This document shows positions 9,064 to 18,291 of a stretch of DNA of 64,000 bases, in pieces. The notes under the pieces are model-generated. The model had not been told where the DNA came from, did not search any database, and saw only the letters and a list, made by a program, of their open reading frames with translations. Within the stretch, counting starts at the first letter, position 1. Every line of letters starts with the position of its first letter. Both the position numbers and the translations under genes were made by a program. The DNA is taken from positions 3,425,501 to 3,489,500 of the forward strand of contig NZ_CP016094.1 in the NCBI RefSeq assembly GCF_001746835.1. Reading direction: 5' to 3'. The stretch is from Lacunisphaera limnophila (lineage in GTDB: Bacteria; Verrucomicrobiota; Verrucomicrobiia; Opitutales; Opitutaceae).

Positions 9064-10334
9064 CCCGCGCTGAATTGGCCCGGTTGCTGGGTGGCGTCGC
9101 CGCGCCGGGCGGGCAACGCCGGGTGATTGCGGAAGCGGATCCGCGCACATTCATGGCCGCCTTTGCGTCGGCCGTGCACGGAAACGGGGAAGTCTTTCTG
9201 GGCAACCCCGACTGGGGTGCCGTTGAACTGCGCCAGTTCGATGAGCTCTTGCGGCAGAAACCTGAGACCGGAACAGAGCCGACCGAGCCCACGTCCGCGG
9301 ATGGCGGGCTTGCCGCGCCGAAGCCCCACCGGGGCGAAGGCGGGTGGCTGATGATACCGACCGGTGGTACCAGCGGGCAGGTGCGGTTTGCCCGGCACGA
9401 TGCCGCGTCGATCAGCGCGGCAGTCCGGGGATTCATGGCCCATTTTGAATTGTCGCAGGTCAATGCGGTCGGGGTGCTGCCACTGTACCATGTGAGCGGC
9501 CTGATGGCTTGGATGCGCTGCGCGCTGACCGGCGGGCAGTACCTGCCGCTGGATTGGAAGGCGCTGCAGGCTGGTCTTTGGACCGCGTTGCCCCACCAGA
9601 CCGAAGGCTGGACGATCTCGCTCGTGCCGACCCAGCTCGAGCGGTTGCTGCGGCAGGCGGGGGCGGTCGACTGGCTGCGGCAGTTTCGGATCATTTTTCT
9701 AGGTGGCGCCCCGGCGTGGCCGACTCTCCTCGACCAAGCGGCCTCGCTCCGGCTTCCGCTCTCACCGGGGTATGGCATGACGGAAACCGCCGCGATGATC
9801 GCGGCGTTGCGGCCGGCAGAATTCCTGGCCGGCACGCGGAGCAACGGCTCGCTGCTGCCGCATGCGCGCCTTGCTTTCGACGCAGAGGGCACGATTGCCA
9901 TCGGCGGGGAGTCGGTATTTCGCGGCTACTGGCCCGCATGGCGGGAACCGGGTGATTTTGTCACGCAGGACGCCGGCTCGATGGACGGGCAGGGCCATCT
10001 GCACGTGAGCGGGCGGCGCGACGCCGTCATCATCACCGGCGGCGAGAAGGTGAACCCAGCCGAGGTGGAGGCGGTCCTGCGGGACACCGGGGCTTTTGCC
10101 GATGTCGTGGTGTTTGGGGTGCCCGACGCGGAATGGGGTGAAAGCGTCGTGGCGGCCTACCCGGGGCCGGCCATCGACGTGGCGCGGGTGGAGCGGGCGC
10201 TGGCCGGGCTGCTTTCGCCGGCGAAGCGGCCCAAGCGTTTCGTCGCCCTGGCCGACTGGCCGGTCAACGCGCAAGGGAAGCTTAATCGGGGTGAAGTGGC
10301 GAGGAGGGCGGGAATGCAGAAACCCGAGGCCTGA
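9060..10334 (+). CDS. menE: o-Succinylbenzoate-CoA ligase-like AMP-binding enzyme
   Basis: A 424-residue acyl-adenylate-forming enzyme that would attach CoA to o-succinylbenzoate, the step after MenC. The AMP-binding P-loop reads PTGGTSGQVRF (about 100-110), lacking the usual terminal lysine of TSGTTGxPK. Further on are the GYGMTE adenylation motif, the GRRDAVIITGGEKVNP hinge and the C-terminal NAQGKLNR lysine needed for adenylation. Residues about 69-94 are a Pro/Glu/Thr-rich linker encoded by repeat-like DNA. Its ATG overlaps the menC stop (ATGA), so the two are translationally coupled. The other menaquinone genes are not in the window. Confidence 0.85.
   Translation: MTRAELARLLGGVAAPGGQRRVIAEADPRTFMAAFASAVHGNGEVFLGNPDWGAVELRQFDELLRQKPETGTEPTEPTSADGGLAAPKPHRGEGGWLMIPTGGTSGQVRFARHDAASISAAVRGFMAHFELSQVNAVGVLPLYHVSGLMAWMRCALTGGQYLPLDWKALQAGLWTALPHQTEGWTISLVPTQLERLLRQAGAVDWLRQFRIIFLGGAPAWPTLLDQAASLRLPLSPGYGMTETAAMIAALRPAEFLAGTRSNGSLLPHARLAFDAEGTIAIGGESVFRGYWPAWREPGDFVTQDAGSMDGQGHLHVSGRRDAVIITGGEKVNPAEVEAVLRDTGAFADVVVFGVPDAEWGESVVAAYPGPAIDVARVERALAGLLSPAKRPKRFVALADWPVNAQGKLNRGEVARRAGMQKPEA
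9316..9342. repeat. REP-like palindrome inside menE
   Basis: CGCC-GAA-GCCCC (9316-9327), loop ACC, then GGGGC-GAA-GGCG (9331-9342) form a stem with a symmetrical GAA/GAA internal loop. It encodes the variable linker of the MenE protein before the P-loop. Confidence 0.55.
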
Positions 10335-10382
10335 GGGTAAAAGCCAGGGAGGATGGAGCAGATGACTCAGCCTCAAAAATTC

Positions 10383-10410
10383 AGGTTTCAGGTTTCAAGT
10401 TTCGGGTTTC
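10383..10410. repeat. Heptanucleotide tandem repeat upstream of polX
   Basis: Four units in register: AGGTTTC, AGGTTTC, AAGTTTC and GGGTTTC. The array ends about 20 bases before the polX start codon, so it occupies the 5' leader or promoter region of that gene. Confidence 0.7.
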
Positions 10411-10431
10411 GGCCTTATGGGTGTCGGACTG

Positions 10432-12204
10432 ATGACCAAGACCGACATTGCTGCCGTCCTGACCGAGATCGGCGTCCTGATGGAACTGAAGGGGGAAAAC
10501 CCGTTCAAGATCCGCGCCTACCAGTCGGGTTCGCGCCTGCTCGAGGCGATGAGCGAGGGTGAGCTCGCCCAGCGGGTGGAGGCGGGCACGCTGGAAGAGG
10601 TCAAGGGGATCGGCGAGGCGCTGGCCCAAAAGATTTCCGAACTGCACCGCACGGGCCGGCTGGAGTTTCATGAAAAGCTGAAGGCTTCACTGCCCCCGGG
10701 CCTGCTGGAGATCATGGCGATTCCTGGGGTCGGACCGAAGAAGGTGAAGGCCCTTTACGACAAACTCGGCATCGACTCGATTGCGGCGCTGCAGGCGGCG
10801 TGCGTGGCCGGCAAGGTGGCGACGCTTGAGGGCTTCGGCGAAAAGACGCAGGAGAAGATCCTGCAAGGCATCGCCAACCGGGAAGCCTATGGCCGCCGGC
10901 ATCTGTGGATTGAGGCCCAGGAGGCGGGCGCGCCGATCCTGGCGGGGTTGCGCGCCCTGCCGCAGGTCCAGCAGGTGGAGTCCTGTGGCAGCTTGCGCCG
11001 GCGGATGGAGACGGTGGGGGACCTGGATTTTTTGGTGGCGACGACTGAGCCGGGACCGGTGGTGGCTTGGTTTGTGGGCCAGGCCGAGGTGAAGGAGATC
11101 ACGGCGCAGGGCGATCTGAAGGCCAGCGTGCGGCTGAAATCAGGCCTGCAGGCCGATCTGCGGCTGGTGCCGCCGGAACAGTTCGTCTTCACCTTGCATC
11201 ACCTGACCGGTTCCAAGGACCACAATGTATTGATGCGCCAGCGCGCCCTGGAGCGCGGGCTGAGCCTGTCCGAGTGGGGGCTTTTCCCGGCCGAGGAAAA
11301 ACACGGGGCCACGGTCGAGGCGCGGAAGGAGGGCGCAGCCGGGCCCAAGAGCCTGCCGGCGAAAACGGAGGCGGACCTCTTCGCTGCCCTCGGGCTGGCC
11401 TTCATCCCGCCTGAACTGCGCGAGGGGCTGGGGGAGATCGAGGCGGCGGAGCAGGGCGGCTTGCCGGAACTCGTCACCGTGGCCGACATCCGCGGTGTAT
11501 TCCACAACCACACCACGGCAAGCGACGGCCACAACACCCTCGAGGAGATGACCGCCGCGGCTGAGGCGCTGGGTCTCGAGTATCTTGGCATCGCGGATCA
11601 TTCGAAATCGAGTTTTCAGGCCCGCGGGCTCGACGAGGCGAGGCTGCTTGAGCAGGTCGCGGCGATCCGAAAGTTGAACGAGTCCAAGCAATTCAAAACC
11701 TGGGTGTTCGCCGGCACAGAGTGCGACATCCTGCCGGACGGACGCCTGGATTTTTCCCCGGAAGTGCTGGCGCAGCTCGACTACGTGGTGGTGTCGGTGC
11801 ACTCATCGTTCAAGCAGGAGCGCGACGTCATGACGGCGCGCATCATCAAGGCGCTCGAATCGCCACACGTGACGATGCTGGGGCACCTGACCGGCCGGCT
11901 GTTGCTGGAACGTGAGCCGTATGCTGTGGACATCGACCGGGTGATCGACGCGGCCATCGCGAACGGCGTGGCGATTGAGCTTAACGCCTCGCCCATGCGG
12001 CTTGACCTGGACTGGCGGCATTGGCGCAAGGCCGCGGCGAAGGGACTGCTCACCTCGATCAACCCGGATGCCCACCGCACGGCCCAGCTGGAATATTTCC
12101 GGGTGGGAGTGGGTACGGCGCGGAAGGGATGGCTGACGAAGAAAAGTGTCCTGACCACGAAGCCACTCGAGGAAATGAAGGCGTGGCTGGCGGCGCGCCG
12201 GTAG
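10432..12204 (+). CDS. polX: Family X DNA polymerase with PHP exonuclease domain
   Basis: A 590-residue PolX, a repair polymerase joined to a PHP-type 3'-5' exonuclease or phosphoesterase. The N-terminal part has helix-hairpin-helix segments (EVKGIGEALAQKI near 57-68 and IPGVGPKKV near 97-105). The nucleotidyl-transferase motif is CGSLRRRMETVGDLDF with Asp197 and Asp199. The PHP domain starts near residue 355 with FHNHTTASDGHN, followed by GIADHSKSS. The length matches bacterial PolX. An ATG at 10417 would add five residues; 10432 is preferred because the upstream bases run close to the repeat array. It converges on the GAF-protein gene. Confidence 0.93.
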   Translation: MTKTDIAAVLTEIGVLMELKGENPFKIRAYQSGSRLLEAMSEGELAQRVEAGTLEEVKGIGEALAQKISELHRTGRLEFHEKLKASLPPGLLEIMAIPGVGPKKVKALYDKLGIDSIAALQAACVAGKVATLEGFGEKTQEKILQGIANREAYGRRHLWIEAQEAGAPILAGLRALPQVQQVESCGSLRRRMETVGDLDFLVATTEPGPVVAWFVGQAEVKEITAQGDLKASVRLKSGLQADLRLVPPEQFVFTLHHLTGSKDHNVLMRQRALERGLSLSEWGLFPAEEKHGATVEARKEGAAGPKSLPAKTEADLFAALGLAFIPPELREGLGEIEAAEQGGLPELVTVADIRGVFHNHTTASDGHNTLEEMTAAAEALGLEYLGIADHSKSSFQARGLDEARLLEQVAAIRKLNESKQFKTWVFAGTECDILPDGRLDFSPEVLAQLDYVVVSVHSSFKQERDVMTARIIKALESPHVTMLGHLTGRLLLEREPYAVDIDRVIDAAIANGVAIELNASPMRLDLDWRHWRKAAAKGLLTSINPDAHRTAQLEYFRVGVGTARKGWLTKKSVLTTKPLEEMKAWLAARR

Positions 12205-12217
12205 GGGACCGGCAGCA

Positions 12218-12233
12218 TGCCTGCCTCCAGGCA
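12218..12233. terminator. Short GC hairpin between convergent genes
   Basis: TGCCTG (12218-12223) pairs with CAGGCA (12228-12233) over a CCTC loop. It fills the 34-base gap between polX and the GAF-protein gene. There is no T-run, so the terminator role is inferred from position. Confidence 0.4.
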
Positions 12234-12238
12234 CCACC

Positions 12239-12748
12239 CTAGACCCGAGCGGCGGGCAGGAAGAGAAACGAGGTCAAGGTGGCGATCGACCGAAGGTAGT
12301 TGCGGTCTGCGTCCGACCATTGGCGGATCCCGCGACGATTCTCGCAGCAGATGATCCCAAACGGGACCGCATCCTCGTGCATGATGAAATCCAGCAGGGA
12401 GACGATGCCGTTTGGCTTGAAATAGCTCTCCAAGAATTCCCGGGTCGCGAGGTGGTCGGCTACGTCCGGGGCGCACACATAGTTTTCCTCCACGATCGCC
12501 CGGAAATAGCGCGGGCAATCCTGCTGACGCAGCACCTGGTGGCGGGAAAATTTCTCCGTCAGGGCATCGTAACCGCACTGACACTCGACCTTCTGCAAGT
12601 TGGCGTCGAAGGTCCACACACTGGTCTGATCGACATCAAGATCGCCGGACGTATCCAGGCACAGCGCCTGGAAGTAGTCCTGCGTCGATACCTGACGAAC
12701 CTTGGCCAGCAAGGCACGCGTCCGCTCCATCTGCTTTTTGGCAGCCAT
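12239..12748 (-). CDS. GAF-domain protein
   Basis: A 169-residue soluble protein that is essentially one GAF domain, a fold that binds small ligands or senses redox state. The pattern of a phosphodiesterase/adenylyl-cyclase-type GAF is visible in SVWTFDANLQKVECQCGYD (about 43-61) and near the end in VPFGIICCENRR and WSDADRNYLRSIATL. Several cysteines (CQC, CPRYF, ICC) could respond to redox or NO, but that is a guess. There is no output domain, so it must act through a partner. Comparable proteins in other bacteria are GAF halves of histidine kinases. Confidence 0.8.
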   Translation of the reverse strand: MAAKKQMERTRALLAKVRQVSTQDYFQALCLDTSGDLDVDQTSVWTFDANLQKVECQCGYDALTEKFSRHQVLRQQDCPRYFRAIVEENYVCAPDVADHLATREFLESYFKPNGIVSLLDFIMHEDAVPFGIICCENRRGIRQWSDADRNYLRSIATLTSFLFLPAARV

Positions 12749-12887
12749 TTATCCTACATCGGAGTCCGACCCGGAATCTTTAGCCCGTATCCCGGGGTAG
12801 CGGTTCCGGCGGCAAAGCGAGGAACCACCTCCGGATACGCGATCACCCCCGGGAAAGTGAGCACGTCCGGCCGCGAGGTCGGGTCGC

Positions 12888-15134
12888 TTATTTCAGGGGC
12901 AGGCGGCTGGCGGTCGCGTTGCCAGTCTGATCGTAGAGCGTCACCTCGAGCGAGGTGGCATTGGCGGTCGCCGTCGCCGGGAATTCAACCCGGAAGGATT
13001 CCTCGCGGCTGTCGAGCAGGCCATCAAGCGGGTGCAGCACGATGGCGCGCTCACCGTTGTTCAGCACAAATTCGGCGCCCTCGAGCAGGGCCAGGGCGTC
13101 GCGGCCGGAGACGGTCACCTGCAGTGCGGCGCCGTTGCGCTCGACCTGCGTGCCGGTGATCACCGGCGGGGTCCGGTCGATGAGGAGGTTGTCGGTTTCG
13201 AATTCGTAGCTCAGGCGCTGCGCTGCGGGCCGCGGGGCTTGTTCGGCGACCGTCAGGCGGGTGAGGTAGAGTCCCTCGGGCAGGGCCCCGGTCTCAAATT
13301 GCAGGAAGGTGTTCTCGGTCTGCACGGCGAGGTCGGTCCAGTCGCCGGGGCCGTCGGGCCGGATGGAGAAGGTGTAGGCGAGGGTGTCGCCGTCCGGGTC
13401 GGTCACGTTCCAGTAGATCAGTTGCACACCGGTCTGCGGGATCACCTGGCTGTTGAGGAAGCTCCCGCGGCGCGGGCCGGGGGCATCGTCCTTCCCGTCC
13501 CTTTGATTCGGGAAAAGCAGCTGCGCCAGGGTGGACACGACGTTCACGGGCGGCTCGGCAGCGGGCACAATCGCCTGGTTGGGCGGGAAGACCCGAAAGT
13601 CGGTGAGAGAAGGGCGCCGGTTCTGCGGGCGGTGATATTGCACGGCCTTGTCGATCTGGAAGTCGGCGGGCAGGTTCCCCGGCAGGGTCAGCCGGTAGCG
13701 GACGTAGCGACCACGGAGGCCCTCGGCGGTGAAGCCCTCGTCGCGGCGGGATAAGGTTGTCCAGGGCGACCAGCCCTCCAACTCGTCGTTGCCGTAGTTG
13801 GTGCTGATCTCGAGCTTGATGGCTTCCGGAGCCACGCCGCGCAGGCGCGGGAAGCGGACGGCGCCGAGGTCACCGGGTTGGCCGAGATCGAGGCGCTTGG
13901 TCTCGAGGCTGCGGTCCGATGTGCCGTTGAAAGCCAGAAGGGCCAGGCCGGGGGCGTTGTTGCGCAGGAGCAGGAAACGGCCGTCGCCGAGGGGCGCCAG
14001 ATCGTTCAACTGGGCGGAGGAACTGCCGGCGAACGTGAGGGAACGGCGGGCCGCGGGGTCGTAGCCGAAGGCATCGCCTTGCTCGCCCGCGATGAGCAGG
14101 AGGCGGTCACCCTGCCGGGCGAGGCGGTAGAAGGAAATGGCGGCCTTGCCCATGATGGTCTCGGGAAATCCGTTGGCGGGGAAGCGCACCACCGTGCTGC
14201 GGCCGGCAAACGCGGGCTTGGGGTCGCGGTCGGGGCGGAGTTCATCCTTGGACTCGGGCGGCTTGGCGGCGAGGCGCAGCGCATCCCCGGGGGTGAACAC
14301 CAGGGCGGCGTGGAAGCTGCCGTCGTCGCCGGGCAGGAGGTCCACGACCTCGGCATCGCGATTTTCCTGCAGGAACAGCGGCGCCCCGCCGGTGGCGGGG
14401 AAGCGGTAGATATTTCCCTTGGGGGAGGAACCGGCGACGATGGCGCCATCGCTCAGACGGGCGAGGCGGCGCACGTTGCGGTCGCGGATTTCACCGAAGA
14501 CGGTGACGCCGCGGTCGGCGAGCAGGGCGTCGTTCTCGATCTTGCCCTCGAGCAGGCCGGCGGCGGCGAGCTTGGCGAGGTCGATCTTGTAGATCTTGCC
14601 AGGATTGCCAGTGGCGGCCAGCACGCTGCCATCGGGCAGGGCGAGGAGGTCAAACACCGAGTCGGCGGGGAGGGGGACGCGGGCGATGGCCTTGCCCTCC
14701 TTTACGAGGTAAAGGGCCGCGACCGGGGAGGTGCCGACCAGCAGGACCTCGTCCGGCAGGACGAGGAGCGAGATTGCGTGGGTTTCCTCCACGTCGGCCA
14801 CCTCACGGACCGTGTAGGTGTCATCCTTGGGATTAAAGGTGATTTCCTGGACCTTGCCCTCGGGGCTCGTGCCGACCACGAAACGGTTGGGGCCGGCCGG
14901 CTTGAGGTTCCAGAGGATGTCGCCGATCTTGGGACCGGTGAGATCGGTGAAGACCGGGCCGGACAACAGGCGGCCGTCGGAGCGGGCGGCCAGGCCGCGG
15001 AGATGGCGGCTCGCGACGTCGCGGCCGAAATCAAGGTCCTGTTCTTTGGTGAGGGGGTCGGCCGGGAGCGTCACGCCCAGCAGCGCGAAAAGGGCCAAAG
15101 CGGGGGCGGTGGGGGAGCGAAAGGGGAATTTCAT
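12888..15134 (-). CDS. Exported propeller-like protein with C-terminal Ig-like region
   Basis: A 748-residue protein with an N-terminal signal peptide (hydrophobic residues about 11-25). The first 450 residues contain repeated units such as LALPDGSVLAATGNPGKIYKI, LSDGAIVAGSSPKGNIYRF and LPGDDGSFHAAL, each ending in a short Gly/Tyr motif, which suggests a beta-propeller. Residues about 450-530 resemble a discoidin or carbohydrate-binding sandwich (VRFPRLRGVAPEAIKLEISTNYG), and the end looks Ig/cadherin-like. No catalytic residues can be named. It lies 44 bases downstream of the S55 protease gene on the same strand, suggesting joint expression and an envelope function. Confidence 0.75.
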   Translation of the reverse strand: MKFPFRSPTAPALALFALLGVTLPADPLTKEQDLDFGRDVASRHLRGLAARSDGRLLSGPVFTDLTGPKIGDILWNLKPAGPNRFVVGTSPEGKVQEITFNPKDDTYTVREVADVEETHAISLLVLPDEVLLVGTSPVAALYLVKEGKAIARVPLPADSVFDLLALPDGSVLAATGNPGKIYKIDLAKLAAAGLLEGKIENDALLADRGVTVFGEIRDRNVRRLARLSDGAIVAGSSPKGNIYRFPATGGAPLFLQENRDAEVVDLLPGDDGSFHAALVFTPGDALRLAAKPPESKDELRPDRDPKPAFAGRSTVVRFPANGFPETIMGKAAISFYRLARQGDRLLLIAGEQGDAFGYDPAARRSLTFAGSSSAQLNDLAPLGDGRFLLLRNNAPGLALLAFNGTSDRSLETKRLDLGQPGDLGAVRFPRLRGVAPEAIKLEISTNYGNDELEGWSPWTTLSRRDEGFTAEGLRGRYVRYRLTLPGNLPADFQIDKAVQYHRPQNRRPSLTDFRVFPPNQAIVPAAEPPVNVVSTLAQLLFPNQRDGKDDAPGPRRGSFLNSQVIPQTGVQLIYWNVTDPDGDTLAYTFSIRPDGPGDWTDLAVQTENTFLQFETGALPEGLYLTRLTVAEQAPRPAAQRLSYEFETDNLLIDRTPPVITGTQVERNGAALQVTVSGRDALALLEGAEFVLNNGERAIVLHPLDGLLDSREESFRVEFPATATANATSLEVTLYDQTGNATASRLPLK

Positions 15135-15178
15135 TCAGGGTCTGACTGACGGGGCGTACTTGGCGTCCGGACGGGAGA

Positions 15179-16975
15179 TCAATCCGTGACGTTGAGCGGT
15201 TTGCGAAGCAGAATATTGAACAGGGTGCCGGGCAGGATGTGTTGCTCCCACAGAGGGGCGAGGGCCTCGCGGCGCTGAAAGCGGGCCTCGTCGGCGCCGC
15301 GGGCGATGCGCTCGAGTGAACCGGGCATGTCGGGCGTGGTGCCGCGCTGGTCGGTGAGGAGGCGGGTTTTCTCCACCACGGCGATGTAGAGACCGTCGGA
15401 TTGGCGGAACTCGCGCAGGGCGGAGATGTATTCCTCGAAGCCGCGGAGTTGGGCCACCGCCACGGTGCGGGAACGGCCGGTGAGTTCGTCCATGACGGGA
15501 CCGGTGGTGACCAGGATTTCAAGATCCTTGCCGGCCCAGGCCCGCGGGATGTCCAGGGTCAGGTTCTCCATCACAGGCGGGCGCTGGAAGCCGCGCCAGC
15601 CGAGGCCGAGATCCACGCGCTCGCCCGGGGCGGCGTTGGTGCGGGAGACCTGAAGTTGCTCGACGATGCCCTGCGGCGTGTCGGGTGTGTCCTCGACGGC
15701 AAAACGGATCCGATCCGGGAAGATGCGCTCGTAGGGATTGAAGAGCCAGAGCGAGAGATTGCCGACGAGATCGGTGAGGCCCTGGTTGAATCCCTGCGGC
15801 CCGGGGTAGATCTGGCTCAGTTCGACGGGGGCGGAGCCGGGGAACTCGACCGTGGTGGTGACACGGAAACCGCGGGTGAAGCCGGATTCGTTCGAGCCGT
15901 TCACGGCTTGGGCGAGGCCGGTGGCCGCGATCATGGGGAGCACCTGCTCGTGGCGGACGGCGCGGAAGTTGAGCGTTTTGCGGTTTTGCCGGGTGGGGAA
16001 GCTGATCTCGACCGGCACCATGGCTGGCTCGCGGCCGATTTCGCCGTAGATGCCGGACAGGCGGTCCTGGCTGAAGGCGCCGATGATCGCGCCGGTGTTG
16101 GAGACCTTGATGGAATTGAACTGGCTGGGGAGGATCGTGACGACCTCGGCGGAGGCCATGGGCAGTTCGGTGGCGCCGAGCGACATCATGGGGTGACCGA
16201 AGGCGAGGACGTGGTTGCCGTCGACGTGCGACACGGTGCCGGTGCCGGCGATGGTGATGTCACCGACGGCCAGGGCCACGGCGACGACGCCGCCGGGTTG
16301 GAGGGTCGGGGAGGATTTGCGATTTGAAATATCAGACTTCAGGTCGCCCGACTCTAGGCTGCCGCCGAGGGCATTGAAGGAGAGGCCGAGGGCCTCGAAC
16401 TGGGGCGTGAGCAGTCCGGCGACGAGCGGGGAGAGTCCGCCGGCGCTGAAGGCGGGAGTCAGGGGCTTGATGTCGCCCTCGAGGGAGGAGCGGGATTGGC
16501 TGGCGCCTTTGACGGGAATTGGGGCTGGCCCGAGCAAGTCGCGGCTGGCGGGCAGGGCGGTGACTTCCAGCATGTCCTTGATCGGGGTGAAACCCGCGTG
16601 GCGCACAGTCTCGAAACGCTGGATCTGGTAGGCGAGGACCCCGGCCAGTTTGCCGTCGATGTAGAGCGGGCTGCCGCTCATGCCGGCCACGGCGCCCATG
16701 GACTGGACGCGAGGGTCAGTGAGCTCGCACAGGATCATGCTTTTGCCCGGGCCGAGGGCGTTGCGGAGGATGCCGGTCACCTGCACGCTGAAGGCCTCGG
16801 GCTGGCTGCCCTTGAAGACAGTCCAGACCTCGCCTTTCATGCCGGGCTGAAGGTCATCGAGGTCGATCAACGGCGCGCCTTGGGGCTGGGCCCATCCCAG
16901 GCAGGTCGCGAGGAGCGCCAGGGCCAATTCCGCCAGTCGGGTGCGCAGGCGGGTGGGTGGCAGCGTGGAAGGCAT
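15179..16975 (-). CDS. SpoIVB-type S55 peptidase-domain protein, exported
   Basis: A 598-residue protein with a signal-like N-terminus and a SpoIVB/S55 serine-protease domain. The nucleophile motif GMSGSPLY lies at residues 98-105, followed by IDGKLAGVLAYQ. A GNHVLAFGHPM segment near 245-255 supplies the histidine region. In Bacillus SpoIVB cleaves SpoIVFA to activate sigma-K; here there are no sporulation genes, so it probably processes another envelope protein. ATG 16975 is chosen because a longer version would run into hemL. Residues 211-222 come from a heptamer-repeat insertion. The propeller gene follows and may encode a partner or substrate. Confidence 0.8.
   Translation of the reverse strand: MPSTLPPTRLRTRLAELALALLATCLGWAQPQGAPLIDLDDLQPGMKGEVWTVFKGSQPEAFSVQVTGILRNALGPGKSMILCELTDPRVQSMGAVAGMSGSPLYIDGKLAGVLAYQIQRFETVRHAGFTPIKDMLEVTALPASRDLLGPAPIPVKGASQSRSSLEGDIKPLTPAFSAGGLSPLVAGLLTPQFEALGLSFNALGGSLESGDLKSDISNRKSSPTLQPGGVVAVALAVGDITIAGTGTVSHVDGNHVLAFGHPMMSLGATELPMASAEVVTILPSQFNSIKVSNTGAIIGAFSQDRLSGIYGEIGREPAMVPVEISFPTRQNRKTLNFRAVRHEQVLPMIAATGLAQAVNGSNESGFTRGFRVTTTVEFPGSAPVELSQIYPGPQGFNQGLTDLVGNLSLWLFNPYERIFPDRIRFAVEDTPDTPQGIVEQLQVSRTNAAPGERVDLGLGWRGFQRPPVMENLTLDIPRAWAGKDLEILVTTGPVMDELTGRSRTVAVAQLRGFEEYISALREFRQSDGLYIAVVEKTRLLTDQRGTTPDMPGSLERIARGADEARFQRREALAPLWEQHILPGTLFNILLRKPLNVTD
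16314..16341. repeat. Heptanucleotide repeat within the S55 protease gene
   Basis: On the plus strand four seven-base units can be read in phase: GATTTGC, GATTTGA, AATATCA and GACTTCA. This patch is strikingly AT-rich against its GC-rich host gene. It is translated as the polar segment around SDISNRKSS. Confidence 0.55.
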
Positions 16976-17009
16976 AAGGTTAAGGACTACGGCGCGGGCG
17001 CGCTTTTCC

Positions 17010-18290
17010 TTAGAGCGACTTAATGGCGGATGTGATGACTTCGCAAGCGCGGTCAATGGCCGGGCCCTCGTGGGCGGTGCTCAGGAACCAGGCCTCATAG
17101 GCGCTGGGCGGCAGATAAACGCCACCGTCAAGACAGGCGCGGAAGAACCGGCCGAAGAGCTTGGCATCGGAGGTAAGGGCGCTGTCCATGTCGCGGACCG
17201 GCGTCGGCGTGAAGAAGAGACTGAGCATCGAACCAACCTGCGGGGCCTGCATGGGTAAACCCTTGGCCTGGGCGGCCGCGAGGGCGGCGGCGCAGATCTG
17301 CCGGCCCAGGGCATCGAGGCGCGGGTAGGGTTTGACCTCGTCGAGGAGGCGCAACTGGGCGATGCCGGCTGCCATGGCGAGGGGGTTGCCGCTGAGGGTG
17401 CCGGCCTGGTACACGGGCCCGAGGGGCGCGAGGTAGTCCATGATCTCGGCGCGACCGCCGAAGGCACCGACGGGCAGGCCGCCGCCGATGATCTTTCCGA
17501 GACAGGTCAGATCGGGGATGATCTGCTCGCGCTCCTGCACGCCGCCGCGGGCGATGCGGAAGCCGGTCATGACCTCGTCGAAGATGAGCACGGTGCCGTG
17601 GGCGGCGGTGACCTGGCGGACATGCTTCAGGTAACCGGGCAGGGCCGGGATGAAGCCGGTGTTGCCGATGTAAGGTTCGAGGATGACGGCAGCGATCTGG
17701 CCGGGGTTGGCGGCGAAGGCGGCGGTGAGAGCCGCGGGGTCGTTGAAGGGCACCACGATGGTCTCACGGGCGAACGAGGCGGGGATGCCCGCACTGTCGG
17801 GGTGACCGTGCGTGAGCGCGCCGGAGCCGGCTTTAATCAGGAGCGAGTCACTGTGGCCGTGATAGCAGCCGGCAAATTTGATGATCTTGTCGCGCTTGGT
17901 GAAGCCGCGGGCGAGACGGATGGCCGACATCGTGGCTTCAGTCCCGCTGCTGCACATGCGCACCTTCTGGATGGAGGGGAAGAACGAGACGATGAGTTCC
18001 GCCATCTCGACCTCGTAGGGGTTGGGCGTGCCGAACGACGTGCCCTTGTCCAAGGCGGCGGCAATGGCCGCCTTGATGCGCGGGTGATTGTGGCCGTGGA
18101 TGGCCGGACCCCAGGTGCAGACGAAGTCGATCAGTTCGCGCCCGTCGGCCGTGGTGAGCGTGGCGCCTTGGGCGGATTTCGTGAAGAACGGCGTGCCGCC
18201 GACCGAGCGGAAGGCGCGGACGGGGGAATTGACGCCGCCGGGGATGAGTTGGAGGGCGCGGGCGAAGAGTTGGTCAGAGGAGGGAGACAT
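17010..18290 (-). CDS. hemL: Glutamate-1-semialdehyde 2,1-aminomutase
   Basis: A 426-residue PLP enzyme that isomerises glutamate-1-semialdehyde to 5-aminolevulinate in the C5 haem pathway. The PLP lysine is Lys266 in [17 protein letters not shown], preceded by the cofactor aspartate in [10 protein letters not shown] (about 237-245). [15 protein letters not shown] (about 114-128) binds the phosphate. The length matches HemL exactly. A nonamer repeat touches its start codon and occupies the 5' leader, and nadE lies 66 bases upstream on the same strand. No ribosome site is evident within the repeat. Confidence 0.95.
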   Translation of the reverse strand: MSPSSDQLFARALQLIPGGVNSPVRAFRSVGGTPFFTKSAQGATLTTADGRELIDFVCTWGPAIHGHNHPRIKAAIAAALDKGTSFGTPNPYEVEMAELIVSFFPSIQKVRMCSSGTEATMSAIRLARGFTKRDKIIKFAGCYHGHSDSLLIKAGSGALTHGHPDSAGIPASFARETIVVPFNDPAALTAAFAANPGQIAAVILEPYIGNTGFIPALPGYLKHVRQVTAAHGTVLIFDEVMTGFRIARGGVQEREQIIPDLTCLGKIIGGGLPVGAFGGRAEIMDYLAPLGPVYQAGTLSGNPLAMAAGIAQLRLLDEVKPYPRLDALGRQICAAALAAAQAKGLPMQAPQVGSMLSLFFTPTPVRDMDSALTSDAKLFGRFFRACLDGGVYLPPSAYEAWFLSTAHEGPAIDRACEVITSAIKSL

Positions 18291-18291
18291 G

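Noticed and set aside
10383-10410. A CRISPR array
   Set aside because: Units are seven bases without spacers, and no cas genes are present in the window.
13878-15149. Long plus-strand frame opposite the propeller protein gene
   Set aside because: The composition is Gly/Asp/Val-rich in the way of antisense frames, with no signal peptide or motif.
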